Source: Desulfosporosinus youngiae DSM 17734
Lineage (GTDB): Bacteria; Bacillota; Desulfitobacteriia; Desulfitobacteriales; Desulfitobacteriaceae
NCBI RefSeq assembly: GCF_000244895.1
Contig: NZ_CM001441.1
Span: 3,616,226-3,680,225, forward strand
Direction: 5' to 3'
Length of the DNA stretch: 64,000 nucleotides
The notes beneath the pieces are model-generated. The model worked only from the letters and a program-made list of their open reading frames with translations, did no database searches and was not told where the DNA came from. Both the position numbers and the translations under genes were made by a program. Every line of letters starts with the position of its first letter. Within the stretch, counting starts at the first letter, position 1. Of this stretch, positions 47,513-55,791 are shown piece by piece.

Positions 47513-48069
47513 CAGAGCATTTCTCCTTTCCCAAATACCAGCTTTTCCTTCAAATACTGACGGCCCCTGGAAAGCCGTTTATCCACCACATTCCTGTCCA
47601 CGGAAAAAGCCCTTGCTATATTCTCTATTCCTTCACCCAGAAAGTAACGCCGGATAAAAATTTCCCTGTCTTCATCCTTCATGTCATTGATGGCATTCAT
47701 AAGTTCTTTTCTGTTTTCCTTTGTCACAACGATTTCTTCCGTTGAGATCTCTTTATACATAGTTCCATCGCTGAAACTTACCCATTGACTCTGTTTGTAC
47801 AGCTTTCTCCTGCAATCAATCGCCTTATACTTTGCAATGGCTGCGATCCATGATTTAAAATCCCCTTTTGTTTCATCAAAACTATCGATATTACACCACA
47901 CCAGCCAAAAGACATCGTTCATACACTCTTCGCTTATTGCTTCACAGTCACTGGCCGGAAGCACGCCGCGTATCACTTTGTAAACCAGGCTGCTGTAATG
48001 ATCCACTACAAATTCCAGTGCCCGTTTATTTTTCCTTTTTATATTCGCTATAAAATTCAGGTTATCCAT
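47512..48069 (-). CDS. ECF-type RNA polymerase sigma factor
   Basis: 185 residues with region 2 (DHYSSLVYKVIRGVL ... NDVFWLVW ... FKSWIAAIAKYKAID) and region 4 (DREIFIRRYFLGEGIENIAR ... DKRLSRGRQYL). It directs RNA polymerase to stress or envelope promoters and is controlled by the overlapping anti-sigma gene. The ATG at 48069 is chosen over a TTG at 48093. The regulon cannot be inferred from this window. Confidence 0.9.
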   Translation of the reverse strand: MDNLNFIANIKRKNKRALEFVVDHYSSLVYKVIRGVLPASDCEAISEECMNDVFWLVWCNIDSFDETKGDFKSWIAAIAKYKAIDCRRKLYKQSQWVSFSDGTMYKEISTEEIVVTKENRKELMNAINDMKDEDREIFIRRYFLGEGIENIARAFSVDRNVVDKRLSRGRQYLKEKLVFGKGEML

Positions 48070-48177
48070 TCTTTGTTCCGCCACCCTCTTCAATCCCCCA
48101 AAAACTCTTCATAAATTAATACGAGCAAAGACTGCTTTTCTGACAAGATTTTAGCCCTAATGAAAAATAAAGGAGTC

Positions 48178-48372
48178 CTACCATACTTTAGCAAAAGCAA
48201 TCTTTCTGTCATTGGCTTGGATGGAGAACTCCCCTATGCTCTGCTCGATAATCTCGATCAGATTAGCATCGTTTTTCCGGAGAGGGATTCCCCCGCTTTC
48301 CGGCTTACTTGACTTTGCCCTGGCGATTTTTACGTACTTTCCCTCTCCGGCAGTGAGGTTTTCAGATGGCCA
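48178..48372 (-). pseudogene. Unidentified open-frame remnant
   Basis: About 64 codons without a start codon, bounded by stops, reading in part KSSKPESGGIPLRKNDANLI. Codon use and composition look protein-like, but I do not recognise the family. It fills most of the gap between the ECF gene and the CPCC gene. Confidence 0.25.
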
Positions 48373-48533
48373 TTATGTTTAGTCTGGTTGCAGGGAAAAA
48401 GGGCTCCTAAGGAGAAGAGCTGAGGAAGGAGTTTATCTAATGGTATAATTCAGTTAGCTCTTGTGATTTAAATTCCAATTTGTTGTACAGCATAGGTTTC
48501 AGATTATTTATAAAAAAAGGAGCATACGATAAA

Positions 48534-48854
48534 ATGAAAAAACGCCGTAAATTATATCTTCCTGACAACAATTGCTCCAATCTATCCGAAGAAACAGAAG
48601 TCGTAGGAAATGCACCTTGCCCATGCTGCGAATTTTTCACGATTCCGAACGATGGGGATGCTCTCGCTTACATCTGCCCTGTCTGCTTTTGGGAAATTGA
48701 TTTTTTTATTCAGTCGGAAAAGGAGACAAGCGACCAAAATCATGGATTGTCTTTATCCGGGGCAAGAAATAACTATATAAAATACGGTGCTGTAATGCCT
48801 GAACTAAAGATTTATTGCAGAAGCCCCAAAGAGTCTGAATTCCCAAGAAAATGA
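48534..48854 (+). CDS. CPCC-family cysteine-rich protein
   Basis: 106 residues with the paired zinc-knuckle motif of the Cys_rich_CPCC family: APCPCCEFFTI, then ICPVCFWEIDF, SLSGARNNYIKYGA and a final YCRSPKESEFP. Function unknown; members are small cytosolic proteins often found near toxins or mobile genes. ATG at 48534 with AAAGGAG 11 bases upstream; the frame extends upstream only through a TTG. Confidence 0.8.
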   Translation: MKKRRKLYLPDNNCSNLSEETEVVGNAPCPCCEFFTIPNDGDALAYICPVCFWEIDFFIQSEKETSDQNHGLSLSGARNNYIKYGAVMPELKIYCRSPKESEFPRK

Positions 48855-48898
48855 GATTTACACACTGACTATTATTCAATAGTTAACTCGACTTAGAC

Positions 48899-48936
48899 AA
48901 AACAAAAACCCATGAAATATCGTTGGTTTTTGTTTT
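48899..48936 (+). terminator. Terminator of the CPCC gene
   Basis: AAAACAAAAACC and GGTTTTTGTTTT arms around a 14-base loop, 45 bases after the stop codon. Confidence 0.7.
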
Positions 48937-48969
48937 TAGAGTCGGAAGGCATATGGAGCAATCCTAAGA

Positions 48970-49134
48970 ATCCGTTAGAAAAGCTAACTCCGGAGGGTGC
49001 GTTTTATCAAGAAAAGGTCAGTCTCAATGGTTTTGATTTTAACTGACAGGACATGAAAGCGGTTTGTGACCTGTGCCGCTCTTTCCCAAGCTTGTTGGAA
49101 AGAAAAATTTCCGCGTCGGCGGGTACATAACGAT
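48970..49134 (+). ncRNA. Possible structured leader segment upstream of the Mg2+ ATPase gene
   Basis: About 165 bases closed by ATCCGTTA/TAACGAT. Inside are GTCAGT/ACTGAC, a GAAAGCGG/CCGCTCTTTC stem and GGAAA/TTTCC. It lies before a terminator (49189) and the mgtA leader. The size suggests a Mg2+ M-box riboswitch, but its core motifs are not convincingly present and GTTAG/CTAAC competes with the closing stem. Reported only as a possibility. Confidence 0.25.
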
Positions 49135-49188
49135 AGCTCAAAAGCCAACAATCAGGTATTGACTTTTTATCCTTCATCAGGTAGCCTT

Positions 49189-49226
49189 AATAAGCTGGAT
49201 ATTAATAACTATCCAGCTTATTTTTA
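49189..49226 (+). terminator. First terminator upstream of mgtA
   Basis: AATAAGCTGGATA and its complement around 8 bases, followed by TTTTT. It ends 20 bases before the leader ORF. It may end transcription from upstream or act as an attenuator for mgtA. Confidence 0.75.
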
Positions 49227-49245
49227 TCATTAAGGAAGTGAGACA

Positions 49246-49359
49246 ATGGACGGCGATCCCCGAAGTCCGCTAAGAGGCTTCAAACCCCAATGTGATGACA
49301 TAGACCAAGTAGTCGGCTGCGTTTTTCGCGGGCTGTTGTTCACTGTGCATTTGTACTGA
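49246..49359 (+). CDS. Leader peptide ORF upstream of mgtA (MgtL-like)
   Basis: A 37-codon ORF beginning MDGDPRSPLRGFKP, with AAGGAAGTG as a good binding site six bases before the ATG, and ending 26 bases before an intrinsic terminator. Asp and Pro alternate in the first codons. In enterobacteria the mgtA leader peptide MgtL also starts with an acidic/proline run (EPDPTP), which destabilises ribosomes at low Mg2+ and lets transcription continue into mgtA. The sequence is unrelated otherwise, so any similarity is functional convergence. Too short for standard gene calls. Confidence 0.55.
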   Translation: MDGDPRSPLRGFKPQCDDIDQVVGCVFRGLLFTVHLY

Positions 49360-49385
49360 TGGGTTAATTTGCCTGCGCATATACT

Positions 49386-49410
49386 GCCGTCTATCTGGAC
49401 GGCTTTTTTT
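49386..49410 (+). terminator. Attenuator-type terminator immediately before mgtA
   Basis: GCCGTC/GACGGC stem, 6-base loop and seven T. It lies between the leader ORF and the mgtA start with no other gene in between, so it must be read through for mgtA to be expressed from an upstream promoter. CGGCTGCG near 49314 could pair with CGCA and GCCG at 49377-49389 and weaken it. Confidence 0.8.
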
Positions 49411-49466
49411 GTTGGCTTTTTGTGTTTTCACTGGGGAATATTTCAAGAAAGAAAGGAATGATTCCA

Positions 49467-52112
49467 GTGAACTTCATGAACGGAAAAAGCCTGGGCAGGC
49501 AGATTCAAAAAAACAAGCATGACACCGAAGTAAAGCTCCACTCCTATGCTTTCCTGACGGCAGAGGAACTTTTTTCACACCTGTCTACCACACAGGCGGG
49601 TCTCACAAGTGAAGAAGCCGAAAACAGGCAGGCTGAATTTGGGAAAAACGTAATCACTGTAGGAAATAAAAATACGCTGCTGCATAGATTGAGGGAAGCA
49701 GTCGTCAACCCTTTTAACCTCATTTTGCTTCTTATTGCCATTATCACGTATTTTACGGATGTCGTCGCGTCGTCAAGACCCGACTATCTCACCGTTATCA
49801 TCATTTTATCCCTGGTCCTTTTGTCCAGCTTGGTTGCCTTCATACAGAGCCAGCGCTCCAACGCCGCCGCTGAAAAGCTGTCAAAAATGATTTCCAACAA
49901 AGCAGATGCCTGGCGGGATGGAAAGCTGACTGAAATTCCCATGGATGAGATCGTTCCCGGGGATATTGTCCGTCTTTCGGCAGGCGACATGCTCCCGGCG
50001 GACGTACGTTTTCTGACAACCAAGGACACCTTTGTCGCCCAGGCGGCTTTGACCGGCGAATCCAATCCCGTAGAGAAATTCAGCGACATACGCAACAACC
50101 AGTATGACGGACTGACGGATTTAGGAAACATCGGTTTCATGGGGTCCAATATTGTGAGCGGCAGCGCGACGGCCATGGTGCTGGCGACCGGCAACAGCAC
50201 GTATTTCGGATCAATGGCAAAATCCCTGTCCGGCGACAGGGCCAAAACCAGTTTTGAGCGCGGTGTAGATTCAGTCAGCGGCCTTCTGGTCCGAATGATG
50301 CTAGTCATGGTTCCCATCGTATTTTTGATTAACGGATTGGCTAAAAGTGACTGGGCGGGTGCGCTGCTTTTTGCCATCAGTATTGCAGTGGGGCTTACAC
50401 CGGAAATGCTGCCCGTCATTATGACCTCAACACTGGCCAAAGGCGCGGTCTCCATGTCAAAGCATAAGGTTATTGTCCGCACCCTCGGCGCAATCCAAAC
50501 CTTTGGCGAAATGGATGTGCTTTGCACCGATAAAACCGGAACGCTGACTGAGGATAAGATCGTACTGGAAAAGTACATGAACCTCCACGGCGAGGATGAT
50601 ACCCGCATACTCCGCCACGCTTACCTCAACAGCTATTTCCAAACAGGCCTCAAAAATCTCATTGACCTGGCCATTATCAACCGGGCTGTGCAGAACGGGC
50701 TGCAAACTATGCCGGCCGCTTATAACCTGGTGGATGAAATCCCCTTTGATTTTTCCCGGCGCAGGATGAGCGTGGTTTTAACGGACAAAAGCGGGAAACG
50801 GCAGCTTATTACCAAAGGCGCGGTGGAAGAGATCATCGCCATCTCCTCCTTTGTGGAAATGAGCGGACGCGTTATGCCAATGGATGAAGAAAGCAGACGC
50901 CTGGCCTTGGCAACCTACGAAAAGTACAATGCCGACGGACTGCGGATGATTGCCGTAGCGCAGAAAAATGAAGTTCCCGGCAGCGGGGCTTTTAGTGTGG
51001 CCGATGAACGGGATATGGTTTTAATCGGCTTTGTAGGCTTTCTTGACCCGCCTAAAGAGAGCGCCAGGGCAGCGATAACAGCACTCCGTGAACACGGCAT
51101 GCGAACGGTTGTACTCACCGGAGACAGCGAAGGCGTAGCCGTGAAGGTTTGCGGTAAGGTAGGTGTGAATACTTCCCGTCTGTTGACAGGCCGCGACATA
51201 GAGCAGATGGATGACGCCGCATTACTGGATGCGATAACCAGCTGCGACTTGTTTGCGAAGTTGTCGCCATCTCAAAAAGAACGGGTGGTGAGAGCTTTTC
51301 AAACGGCAGGTCATACGGTTGGCTATATGGGTGACGGCATCAACGACGCACCTCCGCTGCGCCAGGCGGATGTGGGAATTTCGGTGGACAGCGCCGTGGA
51401 TATTGCCAAAGAGACCGCCGACATCATCCTGCTGAAAAAAGATTTGATGGTGCTTGAAGAGGGCGTCATCGAAGGCCGCCGCACCTTCGGGAATATCATC
51501 AAATATATCAAGATGGCGGCAAGCGGCAATTTTGGCAACATGATCTCGGTTATTGCGGCCAGCATCTTCCTGCCCTTTTTACCAATGCTGCCGGTGCAGA
51601 TATTGACGCAAAACCTGCTGTGCGATTTATCTCAAATGGGCATACCCTTTGACAGCGTGGATAAGGAATACATCAGAAAGCCGCGCAAATGGGAAACACA
51701 GTCCATTAAGTCGTTTATGGCGTTTTTGGGGCCGCTAAGCTCCGTTTTTGATATCGTCTGCTTTGCTGTTATGTGGTGGGCTATCGGTGCCAATACGGTA
51801 GAGCTGTCGCCGTTGTTTCAATGCGGATGGTTTGTCTTCGGGACGGTATCTCAGGTGCTGGTTATCCACATGATTCGCACGGCTAAATTGCCGTTCCTGC
51901 AAAGCACGCCATCCATACCGCTTTTCTTGTCCACCTTTGTTGTAGCAGTGGTCGCGCTTGCAACCGGTTTTACAGACTTTGCAATCGGTCTTGATATGCA
52001 TCGCCTGCCGCTCGTGTTAATCCCGTGGCTGGCTATTATTCTGGCCGGATATCTTCTGTGCGTACAGCTTGCCAAAAAGGTGTATGTGCGTCGGTATGGG
52101 GAATGGATGTAA
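49467..52112 (+). CDS. mgtA: Magnesium-translocating P-type ATPase (MgtA/MgtB type)
   Basis: About 881 residues, the usual length. It has an N-terminal cation-ATPase domain, the actuator motif LTGESNPVE, the phosphorylation motif CTDKTGTLTEDK, the hinge GDGINDAPPLRQADVGISVD, and ten membrane helices including VGLTPEMLPVIM in M4. The VGLTPEMLP and FGNMISV motifs and the overall pattern match MgtA/MgtB Mg2+ importers. GTG at 49467 has AAAGGA nine bases upstream; ATG at 49476 is an alternative. It is probably induced by low Mg2+ through the leader upstream. Confidence 0.92.
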   Translation: MNFMNGKSLGRQIQKNKHDTEVKLHSYAFLTAEELFSHLSTTQAGLTSEEAENRQAEFGKNVITVGNKNTLLHRLREAVVNPFNLILLLIAIITYFTDVVASSRPDYLTVIIILSLVLLSSLVAFIQSQRSNAAAEKLSKMISNKADAWRDGKLTEIPMDEIVPGDIVRLSAGDMLPADVRFLTTKDTFVAQAALTGESNPVEKFSDIRNNQYDGLTDLGNIGFMGSNIVSGSATAMVLATGNSTYFGSMAKSLSGDRAKTSFERGVDSVSGLLVRMMLVMVPIVFLINGLAKSDWAGALLFAISIAVGLTPEMLPVIMTSTLAKGAVSMSKHKVIVRTLGAIQTFGEMDVLCTDKTGTLTEDKIVLEKYMNLHGEDDTRILRHAYLNSYFQTGLKNLIDLAIINRAVQNGLQTMPAAYNLVDEIPFDFSRRRMSVVLTDKSGKRQLITKGAVEEIIAISSFVEMSGRVMPMDEESRRLALATYEKYNADGLRMIAVAQKNEVPGSGAFSVADERDMVLIGFVGFLDPPKESARAAITALREHGMRTVVLTGDSEGVAVKVCGKVGVNTSRLLTGRDIEQMDDAALLDAITSCDLFAKLSPSQKERVVRAFQTAGHTVGYMGDGINDAPPLRQADVGISVDSAVDIAKETADIILLKKDLMVLEEGVIEGRRTFGNIIKYIKMAASGNFGNMISVIAASIFLPFLPMLPVQILTQNLLCDLSQMGIPFDSVDKEYIRKPRKWETQSIKSFMAFLGPLSSVFDIVCFAVMWWAIGANTVELSPLFQCGWFVFGTVSQVLVIHMIRTAKLPFLQSTPSIPLFLSTFVVAVVALATGFTDFAIGLDMHRLPLVLIPWLAIILAGYLLCVQLAKKVYVRRYGEWM

Positions 52113-52228
52113 TACAAAATACAAACGTCATGAAGGTCATGGAAAGTCAGGTCAAAAAGATGCCAATATTCAACTTTCTATCATGCTCATAACCAGTGTT
52201 TGCTCAACAACAACGAGATCCTTCTCCC

Positions 52229-52276
52229 AGGCTCGTACCAAGAATCTTACGCGCGTAAGATTCTTGGTACGAGCCT
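52229..52276. repeat. 48-bp perfect palindrome
   Basis: AGGCTCGTACCAAGAATCTT and the next four bases are followed directly by their exact reverse complement, with no spacer. It lies 117 bases after mgtA. The transcript would form a very strong hairpin without a clear T run. It could be a terminator, a recombination or transposition scar, or a protein site. Confidence 0.8.
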
Positions 52277-52398
52277 ATTTGGTGAATCCCCTCCTTATCA
52301 TTGACAATATCCACGCCGCCGTGGGTTCGAAGAAGGTCACAAGAGAGCAGCCTTTGACACCGATAAGTACAGAAAAATAGCCTCTGCAGAAGCAAAGA

Positions 52399-53175
52399 CT
52401 ATTTATTCAACAGGAAGAGGATCTTCTCAAACTTTTTTTCTGACAATATCTCATTTGTTAGAAATTCACCCTTGTAAAACAGACTATACGTGGTAAACGG
52501 AGCCGGCGCATTTTGTGCTTGCTCTGCTGTTTCAATATGGATACTTTTGAACTCTACCCCTTTTTGCTTTGCCTCTTTTTCAATAAGCGGAACATATTTA
52601 GCAGTAAAAGGACATTGATTCGTATAGTACAAAACGAAGCCTTGCTCACTGATTTTTGGTGTTTTCACATGGTCTTTAAATCCTGGCTTTGGTGCATTTC
52701 CCTCAAAGGGCAAATATAAAAGCTCATAAGAAGGCTCCGCTGTGTCAGCTAATACAAACCCTTTGTATCTTAAAAACTTAGGATCAGAAAGAAAAGGCAA
52801 TTTCTTTTTTGATGATAATGCAACCAATCCTTTTTTACCCTTTTCCTTGCTGTCCCTGATGCATTCATCTAAAAGCAAACCGGCGTTCCCTTGCCCCTTA
52901 AACTGTCCGGACACCCAAAGACAGTTAATATACATATACCCATCAGCTTCAATGGGTGACCACGCTTTTTCTGCAGGGATATATTCTATAAAACATTTAC
53001 CACGCACGTCACACTTTTTGAAAACCAGTCCATCGGCAAATCTTTTAGAAAGCCACTGCTTTTTCGATGCGACTTGACAGTCTTTGTTATTTGAAATTGC
53101 ACAACAGATATGCTCTTTCTCAAGATTATCCTTTGTTAAAGTTATAATTTTAATGTTGCAATGGGTTAATTCCAC
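52399..53175 (-). CDS. GNAT acetyltransferase with YoaP-like C-terminal domain
   Basis: 258 residues: a GNAT domain (about 1-150, acetyl-CoA loop near VSGQFKGQGNAGLLL) and a C-terminal YoaP-type domain with a thioredoxin-like segment (VLYYTNQCPFTAKYVPLIEK). The substrate is unknown. It starts with GTG at 53175, preceded by AAAAGGAAG, and overlaps the end of the efflux-pump gene by 26 bases, so the two are in one operon. Confidence 0.85.
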   Translation of the reverse strand: MELTHCNIKIITLTKDNLEKEHICCAISNNKDCQVASKKQWLSKRFADGLVFKKCDVRGKCFIEYIPAEKAWSPIEADGYMYINCLWVSGQFKGQGNAGLLLDECIRDSKEKGKKGLVALSSKKKLPFLSDPKFLRYKGFVLADTAEPSYELLYLPFEGNAPKPGFKDHVKTPKISEQGFVLYYTNQCPFTAKYVPLIEKEAKQKGVEFKSIHIETAEQAQNAPAPFTTYSLFYKGEFLTNEILSEKKFEKILFLLNK

Positions 53176-54631
53176 AATTAGCTTCCTTTTCCTTCCTGCC
53201 GGGCATTGCCATGGACAGAATCAAGGATAAGCCGGAGATGATGACAAAGGCAATAAACAGAACATGCATAGAACTATTCAAGGCTAAGCTTATCTGTTCG
53301 GAAGTAAGGGCAAGATCAGACGGCGAAGGCTGATAAAGGTTGCTTGAGTTGACTCCCTCAATCCCTTGGTTGATAAAATAGCCGGTGATATGGGAGTTGA
53401 AGATATTTCCGAAAACACTGATGCCAATGGTCTGTCCCAGGGTTCTGAGCAATGAATTGGCGCCAACCGCACTTCCTCTTTGGTGGTAATCGACAGAATC
53501 CTGGATAATGATGGTTAAAACTGTCGACGCTCCGCCAAAACCTATACCCAGGACGAAGCAATAGATTAATACTAATAGGATCGGAGAAGCGGTTCCCAGT
53601 GTGGTCAGCAATAATGCGCCTATGAGTATAACGACATTAGCCGTCACTGTTACAGCTTTTCCGCCATACTTAACCAGCAATTTCCCAAGGATGATCGAAA
53701 CGATCAGCCAGGAAACCGACATCGGCAGCATTGCCAGTCCTGATATTGTCGGACGGTATCCCAAAACATTCTGTAAGTATAAGGGTATATAAACATCAAT
53801 ACCCATCAATACGGCGAAAATCAGGAAGGATAACAGATTCACGATGGTACTTGTTTTGGTAAAAATGCCAAAAGGTAAAATCGGTTCTTTTGCCTTTTTT
53901 TCAATTTTGTAAAATAGCAGCATCATCAGAATAGCGATTGTGACTGCAGTTCCGGCAAAGAGGGGATAAGCCTGGGAATTCGAGTTTTGATCAAATATAA
54001 AAATACTCAAAAGTGCAATTACCGCCAAGGATAAAGTAATAATTCCCCCATAATCAATGCTCTGTTTTTTCTTTTCAAAGGTTTCCTGCAGGGATCTTTG
54101 CAGTAGAACAACCGCTACCAGTCCAAAAGGAATATTGATGAAAAATATCCAGTGCCAGGAAAGCAAGTCAATTAAAAATCCTCCCAGGAACGGGCCCACA
54201 AGAGTCGCGACTCCCCACACCGTGCTTAACCCGCCTTGGATCTTTGAGCGTTCCTCCAGCGGGAATTCATCTCCGATGATAGTGTAGGAGACTGTGAATA
54301 TACCGCCGGCGCCCAGCCCTTGAACAGCGCGAAAAGCGATCAGCATAACCATACTCTGAGATAAACCGCATAAAAAGCTGCCGGCTAAAAACAGCAGGAT
54401 ACTGATCGAAAGCACATATTTCCTGCCATATAAGTCTGCCAGCTTACCGTAAATAGGAGTCGATATGGCTGAGGTCAATAGATAAACCGAAAAAACCAGG
54501 CTGATCAGTTCAAATCCCTGCAATTCCTTGGCAATGGTAGGCATTGCCATAGTAATAATTGTTCCTTCAACTGCTGCTAAAAACATGACCAACATGATTG
54601 CTGTAACTAAATTTGTTCTTTTCCAATTCAT
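53150..54631 (-). CDS. DHA2-family (EmrB/QacA) MFS multidrug efflux protein
   Basis: 493 residues with 14 predicted membrane helices. It has the DHA2 motifs AAVEGTIITMAMPTIAKEL in helix 1, GKLADLYGRKYVLS (motif A), RAVQGLGAGGIFTVSYTIIG (motif B/C) and GPFLGGFLIDLLSWHWIFFI. It likely exports lipophilic compounds by proton antiport. The start at 54631 has GGGGAG about 13 bases upstream. The gap 54719-54920 upstream is AT-rich with no gene seen. Confidence 0.92.
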   Translation of the reverse strand: MNWKRTNLVTAIMLVMFLAAVEGTIITMAMPTIAKELQGFELISLVFSVYLLTSAISTPIYGKLADLYGRKYVLSISILLFLAGSFLCGLSQSMVMLIAFRAVQGLGAGGIFTVSYTIIGDEFPLEERSKIQGGLSTVWGVATLVGPFLGGFLIDLLSWHWIFFINIPFGLVAVVLLQRSLQETFEKKKQSIDYGGIITLSLAVIALLSIFIFDQNSNSQAYPLFAGTAVTIAILMMLLFYKIEKKAKEPILPFGIFTKTSTIVNLLSFLIFAVLMGIDVYIPLYLQNVLGYRPTISGLAMLPMSVSWLIVSIILGKLLVKYGGKAVTVTANVVILIGALLLTTLGTASPILLVLIYCFVLGIGFGGASTVLTIIIQDSVDYHQRGSAVGANSLLRTLGQTIGISVFGNIFNSHITGYFINQGIEGVNSSNLYQPSPSDLALTSEQISLALNSSMHVLFIAFVIISGLSLILSMAMPGRKEKEANCGINPLQH

Positions 54632-54920
54632 ATTATTAAGGTACTCCCCTTTCTTGTAAAAAGAAGTTCCGCCAAACCATCCTGAACGTAAAAATGCCGA
54701 ACAAAATACCGGGCGCACCCGACATCTTATCCAGCATTGTAATTACGATTACAAGCCCTCCGATGACCTCTCTCAAGTTAGCATGCTTCTTGAGTTCGAC
54801 TCATTATAGCATTAAATTTTTAAAAAAGTCAATTTACAAATTTTATTAATTAATATTTGTATCATCTTGAGCTCTCCATAATCTTTCATCCATTATTCTC
54901 TCAGGCTGAACCATTAACTT

Positions 54921-55661
54921 TTATTCTGTAAAAGCACTTTCTGGTGCATTATCAAAATAATCAAAGACGGTTTTTCCGTTTTCATCCTCAGCGTACACAA
55001 TGAGTGGCTTTGACACTTTAATATATTCCTGCACGCTCTGCTCAAAACCCATGATCTTCTCCCTGTTTCCAGCACGATCCTTCTCGCCGGCAACGAAGCT
55101 GACCTTATTTTCATCGAAAATAACCGGTTTCCCTTTTTCAGAAAAATAATATAAGCTGTAGCTATAGTGGGAAGAACCTCCCATGGTATATGGATTGAAA
55201 TTCAATAAATAAGCCCTGTTATAGTTGGCGTTATCTTTATATAAATAGATTTGTCCCCAATTGCTATGCTGAGAAGCAATATAGGTTTTCGATAATTCAC
55301 TTATCCGGTTATCAGGTTTTGCCCGTAAAACTATGAGTTCAGCGGCCTTAAAGTCTTCAGCAGTAACGGCAGGATCGCGAATGTTTTTAGGCGTTGAGTC
55401 TTCCTCCAGCATTTGCAGTATAATCATTTCGTCATTGCCATCATGGGTTAAGTCAGAGAATATTACGGAGCAGCTATTATCCTGGTAATGATTATAGAAG
55501 TAATCTTTGTATATTGCATGAGAATCAACTGGATTTTGTCTTTCAGCATGGACATTAACAGCAAGTAATCTCATGCTTGAGAAAATTAGAACCAACGCAA
55601 TAAAACAAATCATGCCATTTCTGAACATTGCACTTTTCAAAACAGTTATCAAACGATTCAA
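54921..55661 (-). CDS. Exported protein of unknown function
   Basis: About 246 residues. TTG at 55661 is the likely start because AAGGAGGTG lies six bases upstream. A signal peptide follows (hydrophobic run about 15-35). The mature part contains SDLTHDGNDEMIIL, similar to calcium-binding or VCBS-like loops, then mixed beta sequence. No domain is firmly recognised. It precedes ligD's 3' end on the same strand but seems independent. Confidence 0.7.
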   Translation of the reverse strand: MNRLITVLKSAMFRNGMICFIALVLIFSSMRLLAVNVHAERQNPVDSHAIYKDYFYNHYQDNSCSVIFSDLTHDGNDEMIILQMLEEDSTPKNIRDPAVTAEDFKAAELIVLRAKPDNRISELSKTYIASQHSNWGQIYLYKDNANYNRAYLLNFNPYTMGGSSHYSYSLYYFSEKGKPVIFDENKVSFVAGEKDRAGNREKIMGFEQSVQEYIKVSKPLIVYAEDENGKTVFDYFDNAPESAFTE

Positions 55662-55791
55662 TCGATTCACCTCCTTATTATAAGGCAACTTCTAAATTAT
55701 AAGGTAACTACGAACAGCCTAGAAAATTTGTATAAAAACCCTAAGCAGAAAAAGCCTTTTGAGAGTCAATAAACCGTAAGGACGAACCTGC

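Noticed and set aside
48970-49134. Definite M-box riboswitch before mgtA
   Set aside because: Right place and size, but the conserved core is not convincing and an alternative stem breaks the closing helix; kept only as a weak candidate.
52204-52395. A 63-codon frame antisense across the 48-bp palindrome
   Set aside because: Palindrome-derived sequence, no binding site and no recognisable domain.
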